Notes: generated by a model from the letters alone, not told the origin. A stretch of DNA of 30,804 bases from Mesostigma viride (GCA_009746045.1 RPFO01001571.1:1-30804); one strand, 5' to 3'. Shown: positions 1 to 7,949, numbered from the stretch's first letter. Numbers and translations are program-made.

Positions 1-288
1 AGGACAATCGTGTTCGCGTGCGAGGGCGACATCGGGTCGTGCGTGCTCGAAATCGGGAAGACGTTCCCCAACATGAAGGTGGAGACGGGGGAGGACGACG
101 CGATCGACGAGGAGTTCTCGCTGCGATACCTGTGCACGTTCGCGAAGGCGGGCGGACTGTGCAGCAGTGTGAACCTGTTCCTGAGTCCCGAGTACCCCAT
201 CATCGTCAAGTACCGCGTGGGAGACCTGGGGACGCTGCTGTACGCGCTGGCCCCGAAGATTTCGGGCGACCAGATGGACGCGGAGTGA
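1..288 (+). CDS. PCNA-like sliding clamp, C-terminal part
   Basis: This is the 3' end of a gene cut by the window edge; the frame is open from base 1 to a TGA at 286-288. The last residues (YPIIVKYRVGDLGTLLYALAPKI) match the end of the PCNA fold, where a P-[IL]-x-[VIL]-x-Y-x-[IVL] strand leads to the ring-closing segment ending in LAPKI. The GDIGS turn near the start and the FLSPEYP stretch also fit the second clamp domain. PCNA encircles DNA and tethers polymerase and other replication factors, and a copy is common in nucleocytoviruses. About 95 of the usual 250-270 residues are present. The neighbour at 406 is convergent, separated by an AT-rich gap with several ATAATAAAA-type words that could serve as 3'-end signals. 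Confidence 0.85.
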   Translation, partial: RTIVFACEGDIGSCVLEIGKTFPNMKVETGEDDAIDEEFSLRYLCTFAKAGGLCSSVNLFLSPEYPIIVKYRVGDLGTLLYALAPKISGDQMDAE

Positions 289-405
289 CCGCGTCGTAGA
301 AACGTAGTTGGGCGTGTGAGCTCGATCGTATGCGCATGCAAGACAATTCGTATTCATAATCATAATAAAATAACATTCATCACCATCGGTATGGCGATCC
401 GCGTC

Positions 406-1675
406 TCACGAAGTGCTAGGAATGTACTGCCACCCCAACTTTTTGCAAATCCCCTTCCAAATGACATCCTGTCCCCACAGCTTCTCCCGGCTCTTCAGCA
501 GGGGGAAGTACGGGATGAACTGGTCGTAGCTCATGAGCTCGCACAGTTTGTGCAGGCAGTAGGAGTAGTTCAAAAAATTCTTGCGGTCCTTGGGACAGAC
601 CTCCTCGAAGGGGGCCTGCATCATGCGGAACATGTTCCGCAACCGCTCCTCCTGCTCCGTGGTCATGGTGGGCGGCGACGTGCCCGCGAGGATGTGCGTG
701 ATCTGGAACCGGTGTTCGAAGAACTTGGACATCTTCAACTTCCGCAGGAACTTGCGCACGTTCTCGGGGGTGATGTCCGAGGCGGCGGTCATGCGCGCCT
801 TCTTGAACTCCGCGCGCACGGCGTCCACGACCTCGTCGGGGATGACGGACCGTTCGCGCGCGTGGAATTGGGACAGCGTCTCGTTGAAATGGTTGATGCG
901 CTTGTAGCAGTAGTCCGCGTTGTTGATCGAGGTGCCGTAGGGGAACGCCTCGACGCCGTCGTTGTGCGCGGGCTCGCACGTCCCGCATCGCGAGCAGACG
1001 AGCGCGCCGTCCGCCACGACTTCCACCATGTTGACCTCGCACTCCGCGCAGAAACCGTACACGACCATCTGGTCCTCGCGCTGGCACTCGACGGCCACCT
1101 GGCCCTGCTCGTCCTCGAACGGGAGGTAGTGGTACCGTTCGATGGCCCTCATGAAATCGCGGTACAGGGACCGACGGTTGACGTCGATCGGCTTCGAGTC
1201 GCCGCTGCCCCGCCTCCCGTCTCGGCCCCCTCCCGTCTCTCCCCCCCCCCTGCGTCTTCTGGCGCTTCCGGTTGGAATCCGATACGGCCACGACGTAGTC
1301 TCGGTATACGGGCGCGGCGTCCAGCAGGAACTCGATCTCGTCCTCGCCCGTCTCGATGACCCGTACGGCGTCCGCCGCCTTTCGGATCTTCCGCCTCAAC
1401 TCCGCCGCCTCGACGGGGTCCGAGGACCCCTCGAGCCGCGCCTCCATGTCCCGGACCTCCTTCCTCATCGCGTCGACTTCCCCCCTCCTCTTCTCGAAAA
1501 ATTCCATGCACTCCCGCATCTTGGACTCCACCGTGGACAGCGTCTTGGACATCCCCGCCGACTTCACGCGTCCGGTCACCACGGGAGTAGAGGAACATAT
1601 TTTGGCCGCGGCCGGGACGGCGCGCCCGTCCGACGAGGGCGCGGACGGCGCGGACATCCTGCTCGTCCCTATCAT
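406..1675 (-). CDS. VLTF3-like late transcription factor, interrupted by one frame change
   Basis: The 3' part (about 250 codons, 406-1152 and slightly upstream) reads as a poxvirus VLTF3-type factor. It has a four-cysteine zinc ribbon (FCAEC ... VCSRCG), then the characteristic YKRINHFNETLSQFHARE block, and ends in a conserved aromatic-rich region. VLTF3 homologues activate late viral genes and are core nucleocytovirus genes. The 5' part (1240-1675) is in another frame. It encodes an acidic/basic N-terminus and a likely coiled coil (SKTLSTVESKMRECMEFF onwards). The two frames meet at a run of ten C on the plus strand (1241-1250), and both are low-complexity Gly/Arg there, so I treat them as one gene. 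The start is ATG at 1675, with a second in-frame ATG at 1657. A CATAAAAGG element lies about 50 nt upstream. The N-terminal extension could also be an independent protein. Confidence 0.82.
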
Positions 1676-1723
1676 AACAACGCGCAGATTCTCCGTTCGC
1701 GACCGAGGTCGAGCGGGTCGCTC

Positions 1724-1732
1724 CCTTTTATG
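1724..1732 (-). promoter_or_regulatory. TATA-like element upstream of the VLTF3-like gene
   Basis: On the minus strand this reads CATAAAAGG, about 50 nt before the ATG at 1675, within the 144-bp gap shared with the divergent gene at 1820. It is an AT-rich island in GC-rich surroundings. Assignment is by position and composition only. Confidence 0.45.
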
Positions 1733-1819
1733 CTCCGTCGGTCGCGTCGGCGGGGAGGTTCGTTCAGCGGACGGGATCTTTTTTCCGCGCATGTAGCATA
1801 GATCTCCTCCGACCCCACG

Positions 1820-2335
1820 ATGACGACCTCTCACGCCTCCCACTCTTCCGTGTCCAAGGACGTCGAGATCCTGGTCGAGTCGTCGACGGCGGACGGGCCA
1901 CCAAAGGCCAAGAAGGCCAGGAAGACCAAGGACGCCCCCGCCGCCGCCCCCGCCCCATCGCACGACAAGCCCGAGTCCGCCTCCGCGGATCCCGCCCCCG
2001 CCCCGGCGGTCGCCGAGGTGAAGATGGAAACCGACTCGCGCGCCAAGCCCGCGAGGCGAGCGGCGCGCGAAGAGACCGGCGATTCCGGCGTCGAGACCGA
2101 GCCCAAAAAGAACAAGGTCATGAGTTCGTCGATCCCCGAGCTGACGGTCGGGGACGTGCGCAAGTGTTTGAACCAGATCCGGCGCAAGGGGCAGGCCATC
2201 CAGAGCCAGCACCTGTTGCAAAACGGGTGGACCGCGGGCGATTTCGCGCTCAAGTACCTGCTCGGGAACTCGTCCACCCGCAAGGCCGGGAAGTTCGCCG
2301 ATGCCGAAGAGGAGCCGGGCAAGACGGACGCCTGA
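1820..2335 (+). CDS. unknown protein with Ala/Pro/Lys-rich tail and small C-terminal domain
   Basis: This is a 171-residue protein of no recognised family. Residues 1-95 are low complexity (Ala, Pro, Ser, Lys, Asp), with basic KAKKARKTK and a second basic patch, resembling a disordered tail with nuclear-localisation-like signals. Residues 100-155 look folded: SSSIPELTVGDVRKCLNQIR, followed by a helical stretch with LLQNGW and FALKYLLGN. The start is the first ATG after an AT-rich patch (gtagcatagatc), and the gene is divergent from the VLTF3-like gene. The GC-rich third codon positions fit the neighbours. A DNA- or chromatin-associated role is conceivable from the basic tail, but nothing proves it. 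Confidence 0.7.
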   Translation: MTTSHASHSSVSKDVEILVESSTADGPPKAKKARKTKDAPAAAPAPSHDKPESASADPAPAPAVAEVKMETDSRAKPARRAAREETGDSGVETEPKKNKVMSSSIPELTVGDVRKCLNQIRRKGQAIQSQHLLQNGWTAGDFALKYLLGNSSTRKAGKFADAEEEPGKTDA

Positions 2336-2466
2336 AGACGATCCGTTCGCCCCGTGCGACGAATGAACGTGTGAATGCCTAACTAATAAAAATCCGTTCC
2401 TATAAACCGCGCGTCTTCTCATGCTTCTCATGCACTCGCGTAGACAGACCATAGTCCGTAGCTAGT

Positions 2467-3102
2467 CTAGTCGATCCGCGACGTCGTCCCACGACGCGTC
2501 CAGGGCGGACGCGTAGACCGCGTAATCGGCTTTGGGTAGTGTTTTGCGAGGTGCGTCTTCGTGACGGCGTTGTCCTCGTTCAAGGTAGCCCCCAACACGG
2601 TCAGCACCAAGCCCCGCTCGCGGCACATCCGTTCGGCGTCCGCGAAAGGGACGGCGTGCAGGAACGTGGACTCCATTTCGTCGGCCGTCTCCTCCCCCAG
2701 CCGGTCGACGGGCCGGCACAGCTTCAGCAGCAGCAGGAGGTCGATGTTCGGGTGTTCCAGGACGTAGTCCGCGGACTTCCCCACCCGGTCGTCCTCCGTC
2801 ATGTGGCACGCCATGTCCACGGCGACGGCCGATTCGTCGAACGCCACGAGATGGGTGTACGGCCTCGGGCCGGCGCCGGACTTGCGATCGGACTCGATCG
2901 TGTGGACGCCGAAGTAGCGACGGTAGGGCTCGTTGCGGCCTATCAGGTACACGGTGCGACCCTCGGGTTCGTCGGAGGATCCGCTTTCGCCCCGCGAGTA
3001 CGTTTTCGCGAACGCGCCGCCGCGGACGTCGACGGATCGGCGAGGACGAGGACCATACCGCGCGGAAGGAGGCGCGAGGACTGATCGAGCGATCGCGGCC
3101 AT
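2467..3102 (-). CDS. unknown protein, about 211 residues, C-terminus uncertain
   Basis: No family was recognised. The body contains RTVYLIGRNEPYRRYFGVHT, an acidic region, a leucine run (IDLLLLLKLCRPVDRL) and VPFADAERMCRERGLVLTVLGATL. This suggests a globular alpha/beta cytoplasmic protein without signal peptide or membrane span. The ATG at 3102 is the first in frame after the divergent intergenic region shared with the gene at 3268. The C-terminus is doubtful: after THLAKHY (about 2535) this frame becomes Arg/Thr/Pro-rich, while the alternative frame ending at 2462 has a protein-like end (DYAVYASALDASWDDVADRL). One missing base near 2530-2545 would switch between them. The gene is convergent with 1820-2335 across an AT-rich gap. 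Confidence 0.68.
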   Translation of the reverse strand: MAAIARSVLAPPSARYGPRPRRSVDVRGGAFAKTYSRGESGSSDEPEGRTVYLIGRNEPYRRYFGVHTIESDRKSGAGPRPYTHLVAFDESAVAVDMACHMTEDDRVGKSADYVLEHPNIDLLLLLKLCRPVDRLGEETADEMESTFLHAVPFADAERMCRERGLVLTVLGATLNEDNAVTKTHLAKHYPKPITRSTRPPWTRRGTTSRID

Positions 3103-3267
3103 CGTCGGTTGAGGTACCCCGCGATTATTTTCGGACCCCGTTCGAACGCACCCCGCGCGCGAACGAGATGCGCGGTACCACCGGAGGTGAAGTGCGCGAT
3201 TCGGGACGATCGAGAAGCCGCGAAAGGTAAATAAATATCCCCGGATACGATAGAATCGCGACCGGTC
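3103..3267. promoter_or_regulatory. divergent promoter region between the genes starting at 3102 and 3268
   Basis: This 165-bp gap separates two divergent starts. Near the plus-strand gene it contains an AT-rich island (GGTAAATAAATATCCCC, about 3227-3243), followed by a GATACGATAGAA stretch ending about 15 nt before the ATG. These resemble the short-leader TATA-like elements seen elsewhere in the window. The left half is GC-rich with no obvious element. Confidence 0.4.
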
Positions 3268-3789
3268 ATGAAACGGTGTGGCGCCACGACCGCGAGCGGA
3301 CGCAGGTGTCGCAACTCGGCGTCGTGCCCCGCGCACTCCGGCGGAAAGAGAACCGGAGCCCCTACCGTCAAGAAGCGAATGACGAGAGCGAGCGCGAGCC
3401 GGACACGGGCCCGGACCCGGACACGGACGCGGCACTCGGCGCGGTCCCACGCGGTCACGAACATCGATCCCATGTTCAATCGGGGACTCGACCTCCACGA
3501 CCCGATGGACGCGCCCGGGCACGCGCCTCCCGACCGGCTCTTCCAAGACCCCAACATCGCGATCCCCGTTCCGAACGGGTTCGTCGCGCCTCAGAACCCG
3601 TACGCGATCGACATGGACGACATCCCCATGGTCGACTACCCGTTCGAGAACGGGAACATCGACTTCATACCCGCCGGCGGGGACCACGACGAGGCGCAGA
3701 AGAGACACCGCCGTCGTACCGCGTCGGCTCGTGCCGGGCCGACCGCGCGCCGTTCTACCTCTTCCGCGCGCAAACGTTCTAAAAAGTGA
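3268..3789 (+). CDS. Cys/His-motif protein with Arg-rich segments
   Basis: This is a 173-residue protein. Its N-terminus carries the small metal-binding-like signature C-x-A-T-T-x-x-G-x-x-C-x(6)-C-x-x-H (residues 4-22). The same layout appears at the C-terminus of the protein at 12733-13608. It is a widespread short zinc-knuckle-like module of uncertain role in phages, bacteria and large viruses. Residues 25-65 are an Arg/Ser/Thr-rich run, including alternating Arg-Thr. Residues 65-140 are acidic and Pro/Asn-rich (NPYAIDMDDIPMVDYPFENG). The C-terminus is again basic and ends in a KRSKK tail. The alternating charge suggests a nucleic-acid-binding or virion-core protein, which is an inference from composition only. 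Confidence 0.72.
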   Translation: MKRCGATTASGRRCRNSASCPAHSGGKRTGAPTVKKRMTRASASRTRARTRTRTRHSARSHAVTNIDPMFNRGLDLHDPMDAPGHAPPDRLFQDPNIAIPVPNGFVAPQNPYAIDMDDIPMVDYPFENGNIDFIPAGGDHDEAQKRHRRRTASARAGPTARRSTSSARKRSKK

Positions 3790-3964
3790 CGCGCGATCTA
3801 CCGTCTAACAACACTCCGCGCGCGATCCTACGATGGTGGTTCCACGTGACATGTGCGAGAATAAATAGGACGTAAAGATTCGTTTATTCGTACGCATAAG
3901 CGGGAGGCGGGAAGCTCGAACCGTTGAGTTCGTGCTCCGACGGGTTCGGCGTTTTCCCGGGATT

Positions 3965-4435
3965 TTAACGGGCGTCCATGATCCGGAGGCACGACTCGTA
4001 CTCGAGTCTCTCGGCCTCTTTCCGGACGAACTTGCGGAACGCCCAGAACTTGCGGGCGAAATCGTCCTCGGCCTTCCACCTCCTGGCGCCGTAAATGAAG
4101 AACGGGACACCCTCGGTGTCCTCGTAGGCGGCGCGCAATTCTTCGCGACACGCGGCGAAGTCCGGATTCGTCATGGCTTCGGCCACCCTCGCCCGTTCCG
4201 CCTTGGCCTCCGCGGCCTCCTTCGCGCGTCTCGCGTCCTCCGCGGCGTACCGCGCGCGGTTGATGTCCACCAACGTGGGCTGGACCGGGCAGTTCCCGAC
4301 GGACGTGTTCAACGTCCCGGCGGCTTGTCTGCGCGCGAATTCGATCTCCATGTTCCGCAGGAACAACGGGACGTCCGACTCGTCCTTTGCGGTCTCCGTG
4401 TCTCCGGCTGCCGTCGCGGGCGACGAGTCTGTCAT
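3965..4435 (-). CDS. unknown coiled-coil protein, 156 residues
   Basis: No family was recognised. The N-terminal 25 residues are acidic and disordered-looking. Residues 65-90 form a strongly helical Ala/Glu/Arg/Lys-rich segment (RYAAEDARRAKEAAEAKAER) typical of a coiled coil. The C-terminal half is rich in aromatic and charged residues (FFIYGARRWKAEDDFARKFW). There is no membrane span. The ATG at 4435 faces the divergent start at 4500 across a 64-bp AT-rich promoter gap containing GGCATAAAAATC and AGATATACC. Base composition matches the neighbours. Confidence 0.7.
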   Translation of the reverse strand: MTDSSPATAAGDTETAKDESDVPLFLRNMEIEFARRQAAGTLNTSVGNCPVQPTLVDINRARYAAEDARRAKEAAEAKAERARVAEAMTNPDFAACREELRAAYEDTEGVPFFIYGARRWKAEDDFARKFWAFRKFVRKEAERLEYESCLRIMDAR

Positions 4436-4499
4436 GCCGCCCCGTTTATGTACCGATCGGCATAAAAATCTTCGGCTGGACTAGATATACCGACAAACG
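4436..4499. promoter_or_regulatory. compact divergent promoter
   Basis: The 64 bases between divergent ATGs hold two AT-rich islands: CATAAAAATC (about 4461-4470) and AGATATACC (about 4485-4493). One can serve each direction, both within 40 nt of a start codon, which is the short-leader pattern of this window. Confidence 0.45.
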
Positions 4500-5781
4500 A
4501 TGCCGACGAATCGCAGATCGACGCGCGTCCCGTCGACGCGACGCCCTCCTGGCGCCGCGCCGCGTTCGGACGACATGGCGAGGAGCGCGTGGGATGTGCG
4601 CGGGACGACCCGCCCGCGGTCGCGGCACCACGCCGTCATGGCGGCGGCGTTCGCGTCGGCCACGGCCCCGGGACTCGAGTACCCCGGCGAGGACGCCCCG
4701 TTCTGCTCCCACGGGGTCGCCAAGGGGCTGACGATGGCCAGGGCGCTGAGGCTTTTCCGGGCGGTGTACCCGGACTTCCCGGAAGCCGAGCTGCAGGAGA
4801 TGACGCGCGACGAGATGTGCGAGAAGATGTCGTACGACGCCGTGGACGCCATGACCAAACTCGTGTGCGCGAAACTGATGGACGCCAACACCGACCCGGG
4901 GAGGATGGCGCACCTCGTGGCGATCGCCGCCGCGCTCGACGACAGACCGGCGGAGGCGTACGCGGGCATCCCGAAGCGGATCTTGTGCGAGATGATCTCC
5001 GAGCGTCTGAAGCCGCACCAACGGTTCCGCTTCCTGCGCAAACTCGTCCCGACCCGCGCGATGAAGTCGATCTCCGATTTCGCGCGCAAGGCCGCGGGCG
5101 CGGCGGGCGACGCCGCCCAGCTCGGCCAGATCGTGTTGTCCGCCCCGGGGGTCGATAGCGTGCTGGGCCAGGCCCCTTTGTGGCTGCGAGGCGCGATGCT
5201 CGGTATGGGCGCGCTCAGGAGCATGTACCAGCCCAACGGCGTGCTGAAGGCCGGGTTCACGGCGACCGCGATCCCCACGCTCCTCCAGCTCGCCAAGACT
5301 CCCGTCCCGTCCACACTGGGCCAATCGCTGGCGGGGATGCCGGACGGAGGCGGCGAGTCGACGCGGCCGCCCGGGCGTCGCCCGTCACGCAGAACACCTC
5401 GGCGGCTCCCCGACACGCGCACGACATCCTCTTCGACGACCCGGCGCCGTCGGTCGACGGTCCGAGTTTCCAGGATCGACTGAGGGAGATGTCCTCCCGA
5501 GCCCTGGAGTGGGGCATGCAGAAGGCCGGAGAAGCGGGGGACGCGGCCCGCTTATACGGCCCCATGGCCGCGAGAAGGCGACGGAGTGGCGGGACGCGGC
5601 CGCGGGGTACGGCGCCTCCGCCGTCGACCGAGTGAGAGAGGCGATGGCCGAGTACCTCGCGTCGCCCCCGGAAACCGACGCGCAGGTCGCGTACGGACCG
5701 GAACTCCCCACGGCGGTGCGGCCAGGGAGGAGCGACGCGGTCCGATACGACGCCGGCTATTTCGGGAGCGGTAGGCGGTAG
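4500..5781 (+). CDS. helical-repeat family protein, paralogue of 5825-7246, two frame changes
   Basis: Residues 45-250 are clearly paralogous to the next gene. Shared blocks include EYxGEDAPxFC(S/N)xGVAKG, FxAVYPxxP, a C-x-M-I-S/S-Y pattern, IAAAL(D/E)(D/G)(R/K)PA, LCE(M/I)(I/V), HQRFRFLR(K/R)L(V/I)P(T/A)R and a hydrophobic region around residues 205-245. The first frame ends artificially at 5483, but coding character continues in a second frame from about 5345 (SFQDRLREMSSRALEWGMQ). It then continues in a third frame from about 5565 to the TAG at 5779 (TEWRDAAAGYG ... YDAGYFGSGRR). Both changes correspond to one missing base, one close to a CCCC run at 5560-5563. The basic, Arg/Pro-rich N-terminus resembles its paralogue's tail. 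ATG 4500 was chosen; ATG 4575 is an alternative. Function is unknown. If the shifts are real, the gene is decaying. Confidence 0.75.
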
Positions 5782-5794
5782 ACGAACAAAATGT

Positions 5795-5816
5795 GTCTCT
5801 ATAGCATGATAGAGAC
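5795..5816. promoter_or_regulatory. perfect 8-bp inverted repeat before the ATG at 5825
   Basis: Arms GTCTCTAT (5795-5802) and ATAGAGAC (5809-5816) surround a 6-base loop. The element lies between the stop at 5781 and the ATG at 5825. It may be a transcript 3'-end hairpin for the upstream gene, as in some giant viruses, or a regulator site for the downstream gene; the two readings cannot be separated here. Confidence 0.5.
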
Positions 5817-5824
5817 GCGACGAC

Positions 5825-7246
5825 ATGCCGGCCGGGACGAAACGGTCGCGCGCGAGGACGAGGAAGACCGCCGGCGGCGGGGCGAAGAAGACCGCCGGTG
5901 GTACCGGTACTTCGGCCAAGACCAAGCGGACGAAGCCGAGAGCCGCCGCGACCAAGAAACGGTCACCCGCGAAACGGACGCGGCCGAGCGCTCGCCACGT
6001 GATGATGTCGGCCGCCCTCGAAGCCGCCGCTCAGGAGGGGCTGGAATACGAGGGAGAGGACGCGCCCGAGTTCTGCAACAAGGGGGTCGCCAAGGGGATG
6101 CCGAGGCACAGGGCCGTCGAGATCTTCAAGGCCGTGTACCCCCGGTACCCCGACTCGTACATCCGCGGCATGAACCGCGAGCAGATGTGCGACATGATCT
6201 CGCACGCGCGGGTGAGCGAGGTCACTCGCCGACTGTGCGCGGACATGATGAACGAGAACGCGTCCCAAGAACACGTGCCGCAGCTGATATCGATCGCCGC
6301 CGCGCTGGAGGGCAAGCCGGCGACGGATTACCGGGATATGGACAAGCGGACGTTGTGCGAGATCGTGGCGGACAGCATGCGGGTGCACCAGCGTTTCCGC
6401 TTCCTCCGCCGCCTCATCCCCGCGCGCGTCATGAACATGATCCAGACGGTGGTGAAACGCCTCGTCCTGTCGGCGGGCGACGCGTCCCGTCTGATCATGT
6501 CGATCCCCGCGATCGAGCAGATCATCGACTTCATGCCCGCGTGGGTGAAGGTCACCCTGCTGGGTCTCGGAACGACGCAGATCCTGTCGGGCGAGGACGA
6601 GAAGGATCGAGGCTGGTTCCTGGTGAGCGCGATCCCGATGCTGTTCAACCTCGCCGGACAGAAGATGCCGGCCGACCTGGTCGCGGGCATGGCCTTGTTG
6701 AACCCGAACCGCAACGTGCGGGACTCGGCCGTGTTCGCGGGGACCACGAACGCGTACGTGCAATCCCGACGAGCGGCAAGGGCCGTCGCGCAGACGTACA
6801 CGGATACCAAGCTGAAGGAGGGGTACGAAAAGGCGTCCCTGGATCTGCTGATCAACTACCTCGTGAAGTCGGGCGCCGTGGTCGTCGATGACAAAAAGGG
6901 AGTGGTGATCATCCGGTATCCGGACGGCGACCATAAGACGTTGAAGACGAAGGGAACATTTTACAATTCGTCCGTGTCGGACGTGGTCAAGCAGGAAATG
7001 GCCGACAAGAACTCGAAGATGCGCATGTTCGACGCTATGGCGGAACAAGACGCCGGTTACCGCGAATCCAAACAGAGACTCGACATGGAGTACCAGGAGA
7101 AGCTGGAGAGACTGGAGAACGAGAGAGGCAAGATAGAGTTCCGGGACATGGACACGGGCTCGGCGGAGGAAGAGGCGTTCAGTACGACGGGCGCCATCGG
7201 AGCCTTAGCGAGAGCCGCGTTGTCCTCCGTCACGGGATCTGGGTAG
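5825..7246 (+). CDS. helical-repeat family protein with histone-H1-like basic tail
   Basis: This is a 473-residue protein. Residues 1-58 are almost entirely Lys, Arg, Ala, Thr and Gly (AKTKRTKPRAAATKKRSPAK), like a linker-histone or DNA-packaging tail. Residues 60-250 contain two similar helical halves. Each has a turn with P-x-x-Y or TDY, a (M/D)-x-(R/K)-x-x-(M/L)-C-(D/E)-(M/I) motif and a helix. They are followed by a hydrophobic segment around 215-260 that may insert in or associate with a membrane. Residues 300-400 are a mixed domain (VVVDDKKGVVIIRYPDGDHK), and 400-450 form a charged coiled coil. Its paralogues are 4500-5781 and, more distantly, 28032-29418. The combination suggests a virion or DNA-associated structural protein, but no known family was recognised. 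Its end overlaps the convergent gene at 7230 by 17 bases. Confidence 0.8.
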   Translation: MPAGTKRSRARTRKTAGGGAKKTAGGTGTSAKTKRTKPRAAATKKRSPAKRTRPSARHVMMSAALEAAAQEGLEYEGEDAPEFCNKGVAKGMPRHRAVEIFKAVYPRYPDSYIRGMNREQMCDMISHARVSEVTRRLCADMMNENASQEHVPQLISIAAALEGKPATDYRDMDKRTLCEIVADSMRVHQRFRFLRRLIPARVMNMIQTVVKRLVLSAGDASRLIMSIPAIEQIIDFMPAWVKVTLLGLGTTQILSGEDEKDRGWFLVSAIPMLFNLAGQKMPADLVAGMALLNPNRNVRDSAVFAGTTNAYVQSRRAARAVAQTYTDTKLKEGYEKASLDLLINYLVKSGAVVVDDKKGVVIIRYPDGDHKTLKTKGTFYNSSVSDVVKQEMADKNSKMRMFDAMAEQDAGYRESKQRLDMEYQEKLERLENERGKIEFRDMDTGSAEEEAFSTTGAIGALARAALSSVTGSG

Positions 7247-7415
7247 ACGCGTCCGCGGGCGCCGTCTGCCGCCCCTTCTTCTCGGCCTGGACCTTCTCGA
7301 AGCGGTACTGTATCACCGCGCGCATGCCGGGGGGCAACGAGTCGCGTCGTCGCGCGTAGAAATCCTCAACCTTCTCGTCCGTCTCGCGCCTCGGAACGGC
7401 GCAACAGTTCCCCAT
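7230..7415 (-). CDS. small N-myristoylation-signal protein (MGNCC)
   Basis: This 61-residue protein begins MGNCC. Gly2 followed by cysteines is the classical signal for N-myristoylation plus palmitoylation, which would anchor the protein to the cytoplasmic face of a membrane. The rest is charged and helical (DEKVEDFYARRRDSLPPGM, then VIQYRFEKVQAEKKGR). It is followed on the same strand by a second MGCC protein (7437-7607), so two short lipid-anchored proteins lie side by side. A TCTAGATAGAC element stands just upstream of the ATG. Lipidation is a prediction from the N-terminus; the function is unknown. Confidence 0.72.
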   Translation of the reverse strand: MGNCCAVPRRETDEKVEDFYARRRDSLPPGMRAVIQYRFEKVQAEKKGRQTAPADASTQIP

Positions 7416-7436
7416 CCCGCGTGTCTATCTAGACGG

Positions 7437-7607
7437 TCACAGATGAAATCGGGGCTCCCTCCTCCCCTCGCCCGCCATCCGCACCGAGTCCCCATCCGCC
7501 CCTCGGGAGCTGTTCTCGAACCTAGATTCGTACACCACCCTCCCGTCGACCTGGATCGACTGTCGCTCGCGGCGAGGCGTCGTCAACTTGCCCAGACAGC
7601 ACCCCAT
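7437..7607 (-). CDS. small N-myristoylation-signal protein (MGCC)
   Basis: This 56-residue protein starts at ATG 7607 with MGCCLGKLTTPRRERQS, giving Gly2, two cysteines and downstream basic residues that favour membrane binding. The frame extends upstream to 7664, but the internal ATG is preferred because it alone exposes the lipidation signal. The remainder is polar (VDGRVVYESRFENSSRGADG) and lacks a membrane span. Similarity to the neighbour 7230-7415 is limited to the N-terminal signal, so common ancestry is uncertain. Confidence 0.6.
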   Translation of the reverse strand: MGCCLGKLTTPRRERQSIQVDGRVVYESRFENSSRGADGDSVRMAGEGRREPRFHL

Positions 7608-7695
7608 GAGTTCTCGAGCAGGAGCGACCGTTATTACCCGTGTCAATGAAAATGTTTTGGACACGCGAGATGCACGGAACGCATTCTTTATTATT

Positions 7696-7736
7696 CGTCA
7701 ATAAACTCGTCCAACGAAATCGTCAATAAACTCGTC
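7696..7736. repeat. short tandem repeat with AATAAA words
   Basis: CGTCAATAAACTCGTC occurs twice (7696-7711 and 7721-7736, period 25). It lies in the AT-rich strip between the start of the gene at 7607 and the end of the gene at 7752. It holds two AATAAA words on the plus strand. Confidence 0.8.
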
Positions 7737-7751
7737 TATCCGTTTCGGGGA

Positions 7752-7949
7752 TCAGTTCAGGAGAAGCAGGCCGCTGGAGCCAGGACGCCGCGGCTGTCGT
7801 GCGAATATGCGCGGGACGCCGAACGGGTACGGGTCGAACGTCAGGGAACGGGCGGCTAGGGCGACCGCGAGGACGAACAGGACGCGGGCGAGGAGAGGGG
7901 CGGACGCGAACGCGTTCCACATCGCCGAGGGCGCGCGAGAGATGTCCAT
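7752..7949 (-). CDS. small single-pass membrane protein
   Basis: This is a 65-residue protein with one strong hydrophobic segment (residues 15-38, including ARVLFVLAVALAARSL). It is followed by a short Pro/Arg-rich tail and a terminal SGLLLLN. No cleavable signal peptide is evident before the span, so it is probably an anchored virion or host-membrane protein. The start at ATG 7949 lies 52 bp beyond the end of the potassium-channel gene on the same strand. No family was recognised. Confidence 0.6.
   Translation of the reverse strand: MDISRAPSAMWNAFASAPLLARVLFVLAVALAARSLTFDPYPFGVPRIFARQPRRPGSSGLLLLN

Noticed and set aside
316-1359. Long plus-strand open frame opposite the VLTF3-like gene
   Set aside because: Its translation is rich in Val/Leu/Arg/His low-complexity and antisense to clear VLTF3 motifs; GC-rich DNA keeps antisense frames open.
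5963-7048. 361-codon minus-strand open frame
   Set aside because: Antisense shadow of the helical-repeat gene at 5825; His/Arg/Val-rich without any motif.
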